From contig CAIJXT010000030.1 of the NCBI GenBank assembly GCA_903824665.1, forward strand, positions 1-64,000: 64,000 nt of DNA. Reading direction: 5' to 3'. Positions within the stretch are counted from its first letter, which is position 1, and the number at the start of each line of letters is the position of its first letter. The translations under genes were made by a program, and so were the position numbers. Origin of the DNA: an uncultured Bacteroidota bacterium. GTDB taxonomy: Bacteria > Bacteroidota > Bacteroidia > Chitinophagales > Chitinophagaceae. The notes beneath the pieces were generated by a model. The model saw only the letters and a program-made list of their open reading frames with translations. It did not search any database and was not told where the DNA came from. Positions 52,262-62,656 of the stretch are shown piece after piece.

Positions 52262-55126
52262 ATGAGTACAATAATTCCGGAGCAGGGTCATATAGTGGTG
52301 CAGGGTGCAAGGGTGCACAATCTCAAGAACATCGATGTTTCCATTCCCAAAAATAAACTGGTTGTAATTACAGGTATTAGTGGCAGCGGCAAGTCGTCAC
52401 TCGCTTTTGATACTATTTTTGCCGAAGGGCAACGCAGGTACATGGAGAGCTTTGCCGCTTACGCCCGTCAGTTCGTTGGTGATCTCGATCGTCCTGATGT
52501 CGACAAAATTTCTGGTCTGTCACCAGTTATTTCTATTGAGCAGAAAACAACCAACCGTAACCCCCGCTCCACCGTGGGAACAGTTACAGAGGTATACGAT
52601 TTCCTTCGCCTGTTGTATGCACGTGTGGCCGATGCCTATTCTTACAATACCGGAAAAAAAATGGTGAAGTTCAGCGAGGAAGAGATCGTAGACCACATTC
52701 GCCAGCATTTCACCGGAAAGAAAATAATGTTGCTGGCACCCATCATTAGGGGGCGAAAGGGACACTACCGCGAGTTGTTCGAGCAGCTCCGCAAGCAGGG
52801 ATATGTCAAGGTTCGTATAGACGGAGAGGTTACAGATCTCAAAGAGAAAATGCAGCTCGACCGATATAAGATTCATGAAATAGAGCTCGTTGTAGATCGC
52901 ATAGTGGTGCAGCCCGACGGGCATGCACGTATGAGTCAGAGCATACAGCAATGCCTGCAGATGGGCAAGGGGCTTATGTTTGTAGCCGATGCGGATAGTG
53001 GCGCGATCCACCAGTATAGCCGGCAGCTCATGTGCATTGATTCAGGCATTTCTTACGAAGAACCCTCGCCCAACACATTCTCTTTCAACTCTCCCTATGG
53101 GGCTTGCCCCAGGTGCAAAGGGCTGGGAAAGGTATACGCAGTCAATATGCAGCATGTGCTGCCCGATATGACTAAGAGCATCAATGATGGTGCTATTGCC
53201 CCCCTTGGTGTAGAGCGCGACTCCTGGTCTTACCAGATGGCCACAGCACTCGCCAAAAAGAACAAAATCCCGCTCGATAAGCCAATAAAAGACATACCGG
53301 CAAAACAGCTCAACCTGCTGCTCTATGGCAATGAGGAAGGCGTTATTACCTACTCTGCCGAAAGTGGGGATGCCTATACAGAGAAGGTCATTCAGCACAA
53401 TTATGAAGGAATTGTGAACATGGTACTGCGCTGGTTTGCCGAGACCTCTTCAGAGGCGATAAGAACTTGGGCAGAGAGCTTCATGGAGCTCAATGCCTGC
53501 CCAGAATGCAATGGTGCAAGACTGAAACGCGAAAGCCTTTTCTTCAGGGTAGATGATAAAAATATTGCTGAGCTGTCAGACATGTCGCTGCTCAGGCTTA
53601 TGGAGTGGTTTGCTGATATTGAACCCCGGCTGAGCAACAAACAGAATACAATTTCCAAAGACATACTGAAGGAGATCCGCGACAGGCTCAGCTTCCTGCT
53701 CGATGTTGGTTTGCATTACCTTACTATGGATCGCCCTACGCGCTCACTCAGTGGTGGCGAATCACAGCGTATCCGTCTCGCTACACAGATCGGGTCGCAG
53801 CTCACCGGAATCACTTACATACTCGATGAGCCCAGTATAGGCCTGCACCAGCGCGACAACCAGCGCCTCATCAATGCGCTCAAAAGCCTGCGCGACAGCG
53901 GCAACTCGGTGCTGGTCGTAGAGCACGATAAAGACATCATGCTTGCCTCAGATCACCTCATCGATATCGGGCCGGCAGCCGGTTTCCATGGTGGTCGTAT
54001 AGTGAGTGCCGGCACTCCGGCGCAGATACTCATGGGCGACACCACAACCGCACGCTACCTCAATCATACCCTCAATATAGATGTGCCTGCCGAACGCAGG
54101 AAAGGCAACGGCAAAAAGCTGGCGCTCGATGGTGCAACCGGCAACAATCTGAAAAATGTATCCATCAAACTCCCGCTCGGCACTTTTATCTGTGTCAGTG
54201 GTGTGTCTGGCAGTGGCAAGAGCACCCTCATCAACGAAACACTTTATCCTATTCTCGCCAAACACTGCTATCCTACTTTCAAGCAGGCGCCCATGCCCTA
54301 CAAAAAAATTGGCGGCCTGGAGCATATAGATAAGGTTATCGAGATCGATCAAAGCCCCATCGGGCGCACACCACGCAGCAATCCCGCTACCTACTGCGGA
54401 TTTTTCAACGAGATACGCCAGCTATTCGCCCAGGTCCCTGAAGCCAAAATCAGAGGCTATAATGCCGGCAGGTTCTCTTTCAATGTCAAAAGCGGCAGGT
54501 GCGAGGAATGTCAGGGTGGGGGAATGCGCACAATAGAAATGAATTTCCTGCCCGATGTGTACGTGCTGTGCGAAAAATGTAACGGCAGAAGGTACAATCG
54601 CGAAACATTGGAGATTCGTTACAAAGGCAAATCCATCTCAGATGTACTGAACATGACTGTCGACGAGGCGGTTGAGTTCTTTGTCAATGTTTCTTTCCTG
54701 CACCGTCGTATCAAGACCTTACAGGATGTTGGGCTGGGTTATGTTACACTCGGGCAGAGCGCGGTAACACTCAGCGGCGGCGAGGCACAGCGCGTAAAGC
54801 TGGCTACCGAATTATCAAAACGCGATACCGGACAAACCATCTATATCCTCGACGAACCTACTACCGGCTTACATTTCGAAGACATAAAGCACCTGCTTGC
54901 CGTACTCAACAGGCTCGTAGACCGTGGGAATACAGTACTGGTTATAGAACACAATCTGGATGTGGTTAAGGTTGCAGACTATGTCATCGATATGGGGCCT
55001 GAAGGTGGTGGCGGTGGTGGTAAAGTAGTCGTAGCCGGTACCCCCGAAGACATTGCTGCCAATAAGGAAAGCCATACCGGCAGATTCCTGAAAGAAGAAC
55101 TCGCAATCAGCAGCCTTGCAGGATAG
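52262..55126 (+). CDS. uvrA: Excinuclease ABC subunit A (UvrA)
   Basis: Nucleotide excision repair protein that finds bulky DNA lesions with UvrB. The 954-residue length is normal. Two ABC ATPase modules: Walker [15 protein letters not shown] and [14 protein letters not shown], signatures [13 protein letters not shown] and [13 protein letters not shown], Walker [14 protein letters not shown] and [13 protein letters not shown]. Zinc modules are CPRCKGLG with CPECNGARL, and CEECQGGG with [10 protein letters not shown]. The gene converges with pyrH. The -7 region (TAATTTG) deviates by one base of spacing from the consensus. Confidence 0.98.
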   Translation: MSTIIPEQGHIVVQGARVHNLKNIDVSIPKNKLVVITGISGSGKSSLAFDTIFAEGQRRYMESFAAYARQFVGDLDRPDVDKISGLSPVISIEQKTTNRNPRSTVGTVTEVYDFLRLLYARVADAYSYNTGKKMVKFSEEEIVDHIRQHFTGKKIMLLAPIIRGRKGHYRELFEQLRKQGYVKVRIDGEVTDLKEKMQLDRYKIHEIELVVDRIVVQPDGHARMSQSIQQCLQMGKGLMFVADADSGAIHQYSRQLMCIDSGISYEEPSPNTFSFNSPYGACPRCKGLGKVYAVNMQHVLPDMTKSINDGAIAPLGVERDSWSYQMATALAKKNKIPLDKPIKDIPAKQLNLLLYGNEEGVITYSAESGDAYTEKVIQHNYEGIVNMVLRWFAETSSEAIRTWAESFMELNACPECNGARLKRESLFFRVDDKNIAELSDMSLLRLMEWFADIEPRLSNKQNTISKDILKEIRDRLSFLLDVGLHYLTMDRPTRSLSGGESQRIRLATQIGSQLTGITYILDEPSIGLHQRDNQRLINALKSLRDSGNSVLVVEHDKDIMLASDHLIDIGPAAGFHGGRIVSAGTPAQILMGDTTTARYLNHTLNIDVPAERRKGNGKKLALDGATGNNLKNVSIKLPLGTFICVSGVSGSGKSTLINETLYPILAKHCYPTFKQAPMPYKKIGGLEHIDKVIEIDQSPIGRTPRSNPATYCGFFNEIRQLFAQVPEAKIRGYNAGRFSFNVKSGRCEECQGGGMRTIEMNFLPDVYVLCEKCNGRRYNRETLEIRYKGKSISDVLNMTVDEAVEFFVNVSFLHRRIKTLQDVGLGYVTLGQSAVTLSGGEAQRVKLATELSKRDTGQTIYILDEPTTGLHFEDIKHLLAVLNRLVDRGNTVLVIEHNLDVVKVADYVIDMGPEGGGGGGKVVVAGTPEDIAANKESHTGRFLKEELAISSLAG

Positions 55127-55194
55127 GCTACTGATTGCGAGCAATTTATTTTGTGTACAGAGTGTTGTCGAAAAGTGTGTTCTCGAGCGCAGTT

Positions 55195-55905
55195 TTAGCT
55201 TACTAGCGTTCCTACTTTTTTACCAGTCACCACATTCAGCAGATTGTCAGACTTGTTCATATCAAACACAATGATCGGGAGGTTGTTTTCCTGGCACAGC
55301 GTGAATGCTGTCATGTCCATAACCTTAAGATTGCGGCTGATCACTTCAGTAAATGAAAGGGTATCAAATCGGGTTGCAGTCGGGTCCTTCTCTGGGTCTG
55401 CTGTATAGATGCCATCCACCCGCGTACCCTTCAGTATCACGTCAGCATCTATTTCTATTGCGCGCAGCGAGCCCGCAGTGTCTGTAGTAAAGTAAGGATT
55501 TCCTGTACCTGCACCAAAGATCACTACACGTCCCTTTTCCAGGTGGCGTATGGCTTTCCGGCGTATATAGGGTTCAGCTATCTGCTCCATTTTTATTGCA
55601 CTCTGCAGGCGGGTATTCACCCCGGCCTTTTCCAGTGCAGCCTGCAGTGCCATACCATTGATCACGGTCGCCAGCATACCCATATAGTCACCCTGCGCAC
55701 GTTCTATACCGGTTTCAGCTTCATTCATTCCACGGTATATGTTACCACCGCCTATCACTATAGCCACCTGTACACCCAGATCTGTTATTGCCTTTATCTC
55801 TTTGGCATATTGTTCCAGCATTTGAGAATCGATGCCAAAATTGCGGTCACCCATCAGCGACTCACCTGAAAGCTTTAACAGAATGCGATTGTACTTTGGA
55901 AGCAT
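55195..55905 (-). CDS. pyrH: UMP kinase (PyrH)
   Basis: Phosphorylates UMP to UDP with ATP, in pyrimidine nucleotide synthesis. The 236-residue protein has the amino acid kinase fold: [51 protein letters not shown] and [16 protein letters not shown]. The C-terminal part [20 protein letters not shown] is normal. No close partner gene is present; a 77-nt gap separates it from gcvT upstream on the same strand. Confidence 0.97.
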   Translation of the reverse strand: MLPKYNRILLKLSGESLMGDRNFGIDSQMLEQYAKEIKAITDLGVQVAIVIGGGNIYRGMNEAETGIERAQGDYMGMLATVINGMALQAALEKAGVNTRLQSAIKMEQIAEPYIRRKAIRHLEKGRVVIFGAGTGNPYFTTDTAGSLRAIEIDADVILKGTRVDGIYTADPEKDPTATRFDTLSFTEVISRNLKVMDMTAFTLCQENNLPIIVFDMNKSDNLLNVVTGKKVGTLVS

Positions 55906-55982
55906 GTTTTTGTATTAAGTATATAGTTGAAATGTAACCTGTAAAATCTTCTTATGCTGCAGTCTTTGGTACCTGGGTCCCC

Positions 55983-57068
55983 TTATGCAAACGGCATTTT
56001 CACTACCTGTGCCTTCACTGCTTTGTCGCGGATCATTACAAATACGTCGGTGCCAGCAGCTGAATGGTCGGTAGCTACATAGGCCATGCCTATTGCCTTG
56101 CCCAGACTTGGTGCCTGTGTGCCCGATGTGATCACGCCTATCTCATTACCGGCGCCATCTTGTATCGTATATCCGTGGCGGGGAATACCCTTGTCTACCA
56201 TTTCCAGACCCACCAGTTTGCGCTTCAGGCCATCAGCCTTTTGCTTTTCCAGTATCGGCCGTGCTGTAAAGTCTTTCGTAAACTTGGTGATCCATCCCAG
56301 ACCTGCCTCCAGTGGGCTGGTAGTATCATCTATGTCATTACCATACAGGCAGAAGCTCTTTTCCAGGCGCAGTGTATCGCGCGCGGCCAGTCCTATAGGT
56401 TTCAGTCCTTTCGGCGTTCCCACGTTAAAGATGGCTTCCCATATTTTGTCTGCAGCTCCGTCCATATCTTCAAAGTAGATCTCTACACCACCTGCACCGG
56501 TATAGCCGGTTGCGCTTACCAGCACATTGTCTACTCCTGCAAATTTGCCCTTCGTAAATGTGTAGTACTTAAGATTGGTGATGTCCATTTCGGTCAGCTC
56601 CTGCATGTACTCTGTTGCCTTGGGGCCCTGTACTGCCAGCAGGCAGGTCTTTTCAGATATGTTGTGCATTTCTACACCCTTCGTATTGTGGCTGCTGATC
56701 CAGTTCCAGTCTTTTTCTATGTTAGATGCATTCACTACCAGCATATACACCTTGCCTTCCTCTACACAATACACCAGCAGATCATCTACTATTCCGCCTT
56801 CGTTGTTGGGCAGGCACGAGTACTGCGCCATCCCGTTTTTCAGTTTAGACGCGTCATTAGACGTCACACGCTGTATCAGATCCAGAGCATCTGCACCCTT
56901 TAGTATGAACTCGCCCATGTGGCTTACGTCAAACACTCCGGCATTATTGCGCACCGCATGGTGTTCTTCGTTGATGCCGGTATAAGAGATGGGCATGTTA
57001 TACCCGGCAAATGGGGCCATTTTCGCGCCCAGAGCTATGTGCCTAGCTGTAAATGCAGTGTTCTTCAT
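55983..57068 (-). CDS. gcvT: Aminomethyltransferase, glycine cleavage T protein (GcvT)
   Basis: T protein of the glycine cleavage system; it moves the aminomethyl group from the H-protein lipoamide to tetrahydrofolate, releasing ammonia. The 361-residue protein begins [20 protein letters not shown] and has the folate-domain motifs [28 protein letters not shown] and [14 protein letters not shown]. The C-terminal barrel ends VKMPFA. No gcvH or gcvP is nearby. A -7 box is 19 nt upstream. Confidence 0.96.
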   Translation of the reverse strand: MKNTAFTARHIALGAKMAPFAGYNMPISYTGINEEHHAVRNNAGVFDVSHMGEFILKGADALDLIQRVTSNDASKLKNGMAQYSCLPNNEGGIVDDLLVYCVEEGKVYMLVVNASNIEKDWNWISSHNTKGVEMHNISEKTCLLAVQGPKATEYMQELTEMDITNLKYYTFTKGKFAGVDNVLVSATGYTGAGGVEIYFEDMDGAADKIWEAIFNVGTPKGLKPIGLAARDTLRLEKSFCLYGNDIDDTTSPLEAGLGWITKFTKDFTARPILEKQKADGLKRKLVGLEMVDKGIPRHGYTIQDGAGNEIGVITSGTQAPSLGKAIGMAYVATDHSAAGTDVFVMIRDKAVKAQVVKMPFA

Positions 57069-57087
57069 ATATCGTTGTATGTGGCCG

Positions 57088-57095
57088 CAAAAATA
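57088..57095 (-). promoter_or_regulatory. Bacteroidota -7 box (TATTTTTG) for gcvT
   Basis: Exact TAnnTTTG match on the minus strand, 19 nt before the ATG. A CTG sits 20 nt upstream of the box as a weak -33. Confidence 0.5.
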
Positions 57096-57296
57096 ATCTT
57101 CTATTTTTATCTTTTCAGGATTTTAATTCGCCGACGAAAAATAGGTGCCCAATACCTGTTTCCCGGTTGGCGTTAACTGCGGTTTATAGAATAGTTTCCT
57201 ACCCTTCATGCAGCAGATTTGATCCGGTGTCGATTCGGACTTATGCTGAAAAAGGAAAATCAGGTATTTGGAAAACGAGTTCTGGTTGGCTGGTCA

Positions 57297-58388
57297 TCAG
57301 CGTGTTGCTGCACTTGCCGGTATCTCCGTTTGCGTCGCATTTGGTTTGGGGCGTGGTACGTCTTTGCGGTAAAAGTCTGCACCCTTCCTCAGAATATTCT
57401 GAAAGGTGAGCTGCTGTATCATCACAGTGTCTTTATAGTTATTTATGATGGCATACAGTCGGTCAGAGTCATATTCTTCCGGCATATCATCTATGTCCGA
57501 CTTCTTCTGGTTCTTACTCCGTTTGTTCAGTGCCATCCAGTATATGTCTATATGCTGCACATCACCTTTTTTGGTCACTACTTCTACTGTACTGTGTTTT
57601 GGTGCGGTTTTTATCGTCGTATCATTGTCCTCCAGCCCGTTCAGGTAGCCTTCGCAGTTGATGTTACCAAAAAATCGCAGATACATATTTGCTCTGTTCC
57701 TGTTCAGTCCGTCCGGGCTGTTCATTGCCTTGGCGTCTGCGGTTACCGTTACACTATCCCTGTTGTCTCGGCTCACTTTAAACGAGTTTTCAGGCTTATC
57801 GGCATATTGCACGGATACAGACTGAATGTCCTCTGCCGGGATATCAAATACGGTCCGGTCACGCCAGTCGCGCATTTTGCTGGAATATCTCGGTGTCAGG
57901 TAACCCACAAATCCGGGTGCCTCTACCACATACGGTGTAGATGCCCCTTCCATCAGCATATTGGTACCTGTATTGTTTACTGCTGTGCCACCTACATAAA
58001 ACACACGCATTTTTTTACCCTCACGATCATATACCTCTACTTTCACACCATGTGTCGACATTGTTTTCAGTGCGTTTTCGTAGGCATTCTTTGTTACGGG
58101 GTACAGTGGTTGTTGCTTCACAAACGTATTCAGCAGCAGGTCCAGCATACCGGGTAGTGCTTTATATTGTTTGTTTACTATCCAGCCGTTCGCAGTCCTT
58201 TCTACTGTTATGCTTTCGCCATCCTGCGCTGCCAGAAATATTTTCCCTATCGATCCGGTGTCTTTTATTGTAAATCCTGCCTCTGCCGGGTCAAAGGGCA
58301 ATTCCTCATTTTTGCTGCCGGGCAGCAGGTAGTATACACCAGCGCCAAGCACTGCCAGTATTGCCAGGTATAGTAGGGTTTTACGCAT
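57297..58388 (-). CDS. DUF4340 domain protein, third gene of the gld operon
   Basis: The 363-residue protein has an N-terminal signal-anchor (TLLYLAILAVLGAGVYYLLP) and a periplasmic beta-rich DUF4340 region (GWIVNKQYKALPGMLDLLLN, VEVYDREGKKMRVFYVGG). The family is found next to the GldF/GldG ABC transporter in many bacteria. Its start overlaps the gldG stop by 8 nt, so it is translated with it. The last 50 residues are Pro/Thr-rich. The molecular role is unknown. Confidence 0.83.
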   Translation of the reverse strand: MRKTLLYLAILAVLGAGVYYLLPGSKNEELPFDPAEAGFTIKDTGSIGKIFLAAQDGESITVERTANGWIVNKQYKALPGMLDLLLNTFVKQQPLYPVTKNAYENALKTMSTHGVKVEVYDREGKKMRVFYVGGTAVNNTGTNMLMEGASTPYVVEAPGFVGYLTPRYSSKMRDWRDRTVFDIPAEDIQSVSVQYADKPENSFKVSRDNRDSVTVTADAKAMNSPDGLNRNRANMYLRFFGNINCEGYLNGLEDNDTTIKTAPKHSTVEVVTKKGDVQHIDIYWMALNKRSKNQKKSDIDDMPEEYDSDRLYAIINNYKDTVMIQQLTFQNILRKGADFYRKDVPRPKPNATQTEIPASAATR

Positions 58389-60117
58389 TGCCGGATAGGG
58401 GTTTTATGGGTTCCGATTTCTTTTCGTAGCGGCGTTTTCTGAAGAACAGGTAGAACGATGCAAACACAACTACTGCAGCAATTGGTATCGCTACATTCAC
58501 CATTTGCCACGTGCCTTTTTCAGATTTCAGACGTCCCTTGTCCAGCAGCCGCAGTTTCACATCCTTCGAGCGGGCTTCCAGTACGCCAGAGCGGTCCGTA
58601 AGATATTCAAGGCAGTTCAGCAGAAAGTGCTTATTGGCAAAATACTCTCCGGTAAACTGGTAGTAACCCATAGGCAGCACACCGTCCTTAGCCGAGTAAC
58701 CGTTACTGAAAGCCTCACCCATAGATACCACTATCATACTGTTAGGGTCGTCGCAGGTTCCTTTAAACGGTTGATTCAACGAATCCAGCAGGCGCAGATA
58801 TTCCGGTGCCAGTCTGTTTTGGTATACAGAATGAAACTTCCCTTCCAGCAATACCGCTACTGGCAGGTATGATTTGGTGAACATCTCATGCTTTAGCGGA
58901 TAGCTCATCATGCTCAGACTCACCCGTACCGGCGACCGCGCACTGCGGCTGTATTTCGACGATTGCAGCAGTATGGTTTTGCTGATACCGGTACTCTTTA
59001 TCGTATCAATACTGTTGGTAAATCCGGCCATAACCAGATCCATGTTCTTCACTATAGGATGGTCGCCTGTAGGGTTCAGACGCGGAAAATATACCCAGTC
59101 ATGCAGTTCTGGCTTCCCATTGTTCAGCACGCGTGGTAGCGGATTGCACTGCATATCCTCTATCAGGTCGTAGTTTACACGCACACCATACTTGAAAAGC
59201 ATTTCATCCAGTTCGGTCTGGTATTCCATCGCTATGAACTGCGGACTATTGGCAAGGCTGTCTGTAGTAGCATTCAGCGCGTTCACAATCCAGAGCACAT
59301 GTCCTCCCCGCATAATGAATTGGTCTATTTTCAGCTTGTCTGGTCCCGAGAAAAGTGAATTGGGCTGATTGATGATCACCGCGTCATAGAGTAGCGATAT
59401 GTCCAGCGTATGTGTCAGGTCCAGCGAGTCCAGATCATACATACCCGGCAGCGTCGACAACATGTCGTATGTTTTTATTGCCAGTGGTTCGCCATGCCCT
59501 GTCAGGTAAGCAATTCTCGGGCGTTTGGGCTTACCCAGCTGATTGATCGCATTCGCAAATTTGTATTCCAGCATTGCCTCTGCATAGCTGATCTGCTCTT
59601 CAGATCCTCTGCCCGGTGGCGCATCCAGCAGATATATCGGCATTTCACGTCCGTTATACTGTACCAGTGCATAAGGAAAGAAAGGCTTCATAGAGTATTC
59701 CTCGTCGTCCTGCGTCTTCAGCTCCATTACCCTAATGCCCTTTACCTCCAGGTTGTGGGCAATAAGTTTTTTGTCTTTGTCACTCTTTCCTTCAAACGGA
59801 TCTGTGAACCGGTAAATGATCTTGTTGCCACCTATCTCTTTAAATGAGCGCAGTCGCTCCCGCATAGCTTCCTGCAGTCGCTGCAATCCCGCCGGGAACT
59901 TTCCTTTAAGGTATACATCTATCACTGCCACCTCCTGCATGCTGCGGAGCATTTTTTTGGTGGGATCGGTAAGCGTAAAGCGTTTTTCCCTCGTGAGGTC
60001 CAGCCCGGTATGAAAATAAGACGCTAATATATTTACGCACACTACAATAGCCGCCATGATCACGATACGTATCGTGGCCTGTTGTTGCTGGCGGTTTTTG
60101 GGTGCCGGTGTTGCCAT
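58381..60117 (-). CDS. gldG: Gliding motility ABC transporter auxiliary protein GldG
   Basis: The 578-residue protein has a TM segment near the N-terminus (IRIVIMAAIVVCVNILASYF), a large extracytoplasmic domain with the DUF4350/ABC-transporter-like motif RPRIAYLTGHGEP and GGHVLWIVNALNA, and a C-terminal TM segment (VNVAIPIAAVVVFASFYLFF). GldG works with GldA and GldF in an ABC transporter needed for gliding in Flavobacterium. It sits 9 nt after gldF and overlaps the DUF4340 gene. gldA is not in the window. Confidence 0.9.
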   Translation of the reverse strand: MATPAPKNRQQQQATIRIVIMAAIVVCVNILASYFHTGLDLTREKRFTLTDPTKKMLRSMQEVAVIDVYLKGKFPAGLQRLQEAMRERLRSFKEIGGNKIIYRFTDPFEGKSDKDKKLIAHNLEVKGIRVMELKTQDDEEYSMKPFFPYALVQYNGREMPIYLLDAPPGRGSEEQISYAEAMLEYKFANAINQLGKPKRPRIAYLTGHGEPLAIKTYDMLSTLPGMYDLDSLDLTHTLDISLLYDAVIINQPNSLFSGPDKLKIDQFIMRGGHVLWIVNALNATTDSLANSPQFIAMEYQTELDEMLFKYGVRVNYDLIEDMQCNPLPRVLNNGKPELHDWVYFPRLNPTGDHPIVKNMDLVMAGFTNSIDTIKSTGISKTILLQSSKYSRSARSPVRVSLSMMSYPLKHEMFTKSYLPVAVLLEGKFHSVYQNRLAPEYLRLLDSLNQPFKGTCDDPNSMIVVSMGEAFSNGYSAKDGVLPMGYYQFTGEYFANKHFLLNCLEYLTDRSGVLEARSKDVKLRLLDKGRLKSEKGTWQMVNVAIPIAAVVVFASFYLFFRKRRYEKKSEPIKPLSGNA

Positions 60118-60126
60118 AGTACTGTT

Positions 60127-60876
60127 CTAACCTATTCCGCCTGCTCCCCCCGTCCGCGAAGACAGCGAGAAACGTGTAAGCGAGATGAAAAATGTGATTA
60201 CTGATAAAAAATAGACCACGTCCCGGGTGTCTATCAGACCCCGGCTAATAGAATTATAATGAAACTCCATGCCTACCATACTCAGGTAGTAGTCAATGCC
60301 TTCTGAAAATTTGGGCAGTTTACTCAGTTGTTCAAATCCCGTATACAGCACATAACAGGCCAGCAACGAAATCAGAAACCCCACAACCTGATTGCCGGTT
60401 AGCGACGAGCAGAATATACCTACCGCTCCAAAGGTCGCTGCCAGAAAGAAAAGCCCTACATACGAACCAATAATGGCACCGGTATCTATGCTGATATCTA
60501 TATAGGAAAGGTTCTGTATCGTGTATACATAGATCAGGGTGGGTAACAATGCAAATACAATCAGCGCCAGCGTGGCGAAATACTTGCCCAGTATGATCTC
60601 TACATCTGTAACTGGTTTTGTCGACAACCATTCTATTGTTCCTGTTCTGAACTCATCTGCAAATGATCGCATGGTCACAGCAGGCACCAGCAGCAATAAT
60701 AACCAGGGGGCGATACTGAAAAATCGCTCCATCGAGGCGTAACCATACTCAAGAATACTGTATTGCGGAATGATCCACAGAAACAGACTGCAGGCCACCA
60801 GAAATACCAGCAACGCCACATAGCCCACTATGGAACTGAAGAAAGAGTTTATTTCCTTTATGAAAATACTGCGCAT
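60127..60876 (-). CDS. gldF: Gliding motility ABC transporter permease GldF
   Basis: The 249-residue integral membrane protein has six TM segments (for example YVALLVFLVACSLFLWIIPQ, LALIVFALLPTLIYVYTI, VGFLISLLACYVLYTGF) and the ABC-2 permease motif FADEFRTGTIEWLSTKPVTD. It is the permease subunit of the GldAFG transporter. It is the first gene of the gldF-gldG-DUF4340 operon, with a -7 box 22 nt upstream of the ATG. Confidence 0.92.
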   Translation of the reverse strand: MRSIFIKEINSFFSSIVGYVALLVFLVACSLFLWIIPQYSILEYGYASMERFFSIAPWLLLLLVPAVTMRSFADEFRTGTIEWLSTKPVTDVEIILGKYFATLALIVFALLPTLIYVYTIQNLSYIDISIDTGAIIGSYVGLFFLAATFGAVGIFCSSLTGNQVVGFLISLLACYVLYTGFEQLSKLPKFSEGIDYYLSMVGMEFHYNSISRGLIDTRDVVYFLSVITFFISLTRFSLSSRTGGAGGIG

Positions 60877-60898
60877 CGTATTGCCCCAATAGGGTGGG

Positions 60899-60906
60899 CA
60901 AATATA
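60899..60906 (-). promoter_or_regulatory. Bacteroidota -7 box (TATATTTG) for the gld operon
   Basis: Exact TAnnTTTG match on the minus strand, 22 nt before the gldF ATG at 60876. Confidence 0.5.
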
Positions 60907-60980
60907 ATAAAACGAGGTCGTTTTATAGGATATAACAAAATTGTAAACGTTAAAATTTCATGCCTTTACAATGGCAATAC

Positions 60981-61202
60981 TTACTGATTGTTTGGCACCG
61001 TATTGCTGTTTTTCCGTTTCATATAGTAGCCCATTGCAAAATACAAGCTCCCGGATGCCGTGATCAGGCACATCAGATAAACCATTCGTTTACTGCCCAG
61101 GTCAGCTGGTGTATCCACTGCCAATACAGTCGCAAACCGGATGAGTGATCCCACTGCCAGGATCCCAAATAGACGCCTGAAGAAATAGATCGATCTTTTC
61201 AT
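60981..61202 (-). CDS. Small two-TM membrane protein, unknown function
   Basis: A 73-residue protein with two hydrophobic segments (LFGILAVGSLIRFATVLAV and RMVYLMCLITASGSLYFAMG) and a basic, polar tail. No family recognised. It lies 104 nt upstream of gldF on the same strand but ahead of the gldF -7 box, so it is probably a separate unit. Confidence 0.55.
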   Translation of the reverse strand: MKRSIYFFRRLFGILAVGSLIRFATVLAVDTPADLGSKRMVYLMCLITASGSLYFAMGYYMKRKNSNTVPNNQ

Positions 61203-61254
61203 AGTTGCTTTTTATTCAGTTTAGAAAATGTGGAAATGAGCACTGCTTCGCCTG

Positions 61255-61704
61255 CTAATCTATCGTCCACCAATACTCATGCACCAGTGAGCCATTCGCG
61301 CCGTATACCGCATCGGGATAAGAAAACATAGAATATACGCTGTCTGCCGCCCGGTAGTACTCCAGAAATCCTGTACGCCCGTCGCCATAGAAGTTGGAGT
61401 TATCATAAATTGCCTTGTAATCATTTTCATTACTCAGGTAGAATGGCAAATCGCGAAACGATATCTGGCGATTATCAACACGCAAAATAGCTGTTTGGGT
61501 CGTTCCGGTTAGGGTGTCATATTGCGGTCCGGCAAGCCTTATGGTACTATCGGTTGCATACTTTGGCAGGCATTTCATGTACCTCCATTGGGTATGTTTA
61601 AAAATCGGTGCCGTCAGATCTCTTTTTTTGCATCCACTTACAGTTGCAATTATTCCGGTAATCAGTATGGCTATCAAAAAATGATTCAGGGAAGCGCCTT
61701 TCAT
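61255..61704 (-). CDS. Lipoprotein of unknown function
   Basis: A 149-residue protein with a lipoprotein signal (NHFLIAILITGIIATVSGC; lipobox VSGC, then KKRDLTAP). The mature part is a small beta-rich domain with aromatic residues (YYRAADSVYSMFSYPDAVYG, VHEYWWTID). No family recognised. A -7 box is 13 nt upstream. It is the gene before the small two-TM protein on the same strand. Confidence 0.65.
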   Translation of the reverse strand: MKGASLNHFLIAILITGIIATVSGCKKRDLTAPIFKHTQWRYMKCLPKYATDSTIRLAGPQYDTLTGTTQTAILRVDNRQISFRDLPFYLSNENDYKAIYDNSNFYGDGRTGFLEYYRAADSVYSMFSYPDAVYGANGSLVHEYWWTID

Positions 61705-61717
61705 ATGTTTATTTTAT

Positions 61718-61725
61718 CAAAGATA
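61718..61725 (-). promoter_or_regulatory. Bacteroidota -7 box (TATCTTTG) for the 149-residue lipoprotein
   Basis: Exact TAnnTTTG match on the minus strand, 13 nt before the ATG at 61704. Confidence 0.5.
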
Positions 61726-61858
61726 GTAATTTTCAAAATCGAAAATGTGCTTTCAGTTTCCGGAATCCTTTTTTGTTTCCATTTGTTAAATCGGATAATA
61801 TGTATGTGTTCCCGACCGCTTTAAATACGTAATTTAGTATTGGAAAAGCAAATACATC

Positions 61859-62566
61859 ATGGCAAACGGATCAGCAGCACGCAGAAAAATGTTTACAGTT
61901 CTTTTATTTGTATTGGCATCGGCTGCCGGCACTATGGTGATCGATTCTTGTGTCCATCAGCCCTATGTGCTTCCCGCCGACCAGCAGACAGGTGACCCCA
62001 CCATTTGTTTCGAGCAGGACATACTGCCCATCTTTCAGTCAAATTGTGCAAAGAGTGGTTGCCATAATGCAGCGTCGCACGAGGACGGCTACACACTCGA
62101 CAGCTACACTAATATCGTGAAAAAAGGTATTGTCCCTGGCAATCCTGCAGCCAGCAAAATATGGGAGTCGGTTACCACCGCCGATGGCGACGATTTTATG
62201 CCCAGAAACGCACCAGCCCTCAACGCTACCCAATTGGATCTGATCAAAAGATGGATCATTGGTGGCGCTATAGATACAGGCGGTTGCAGCAGCGTTTCTT
62301 GCGATACAACTGCGTTTACCTACAGCGGCACCATAGCACCGCTCATGCAGTCACAGTGTACCGGTTGTCACAATTCCCCTTCAGCTTCTGGCGGCAGCCT
62401 CACCGATTACAATAGCGTGAAAACCGCAGCCGTCAGTGGCAAACTGGTGGCCGTTATCACACACCAGACAGGCTATAGCGCTATGCCCCAGGGCGGTGCC
62501 AAACTGCTCGATTGTCAGATCACGCAGATCAAAAAATGGATCGCCGCCGGCACCCCCAACAACTGA
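61859..62566 (+). CDS. Two-domain cytochrome c lipoprotein
   Basis: The 235-residue protein has a lipoprotein-type signal (KMFTVLLFVLASAAGTMVID, then SC). Two cytochrome c domains follow. The first has the haem motif CAKSGCH (CX4CH) and a possible axial Met in DDFMPRNAPALNATQ. The second has the standard CTGCH (CX2CH) and a possible Met in SAMPQGGAKL. Each domain ends in a KRWIIGGA or KKWIAAGT helix. It is probably a periplasmic electron carrier. The first domain closely resembles that of the propeller fusion at 46109-47632. Confidence 0.85.
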   Translation: MANGSAARRKMFTVLLFVLASAAGTMVIDSCVHQPYVLPADQQTGDPTICFEQDILPIFQSNCAKSGCHNAASHEDGYTLDSYTNIVKKGIVPGNPAASKIWESVTTADGDDFMPRNAPALNATQLDLIKRWIIGGAIDTGGCSSVSCDTTAFTYSGTIAPLMQSQCTGCHNSPSASGGSLTDYNSVKTAAVSGKLVAVITHQTGYSAMPQGGAKLLDCQITQIKKWIAAGTPNN

Positions 62567-62572
62567 TTATTG

Positions 62573-62619
62573 AAGGAAGCAGCAGATTATTTACAAGCTA
62601 TACCATCCACTGCTTCCTT
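62573..62619. terminator. Possible bidirectional hairpin between cytochrome and creD genes
   Basis: AAGGAAGCAG pairs with CTGCTTCCTT (10 bp) across a 27-nt loop between the convergent ends of the cytochrome and creD genes. No long T tract is present. Confidence 0.45.
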
Positions 62620-62656
62620 TCTGTGACCATACGTGCCCACGTCAGATCTTACCCCA

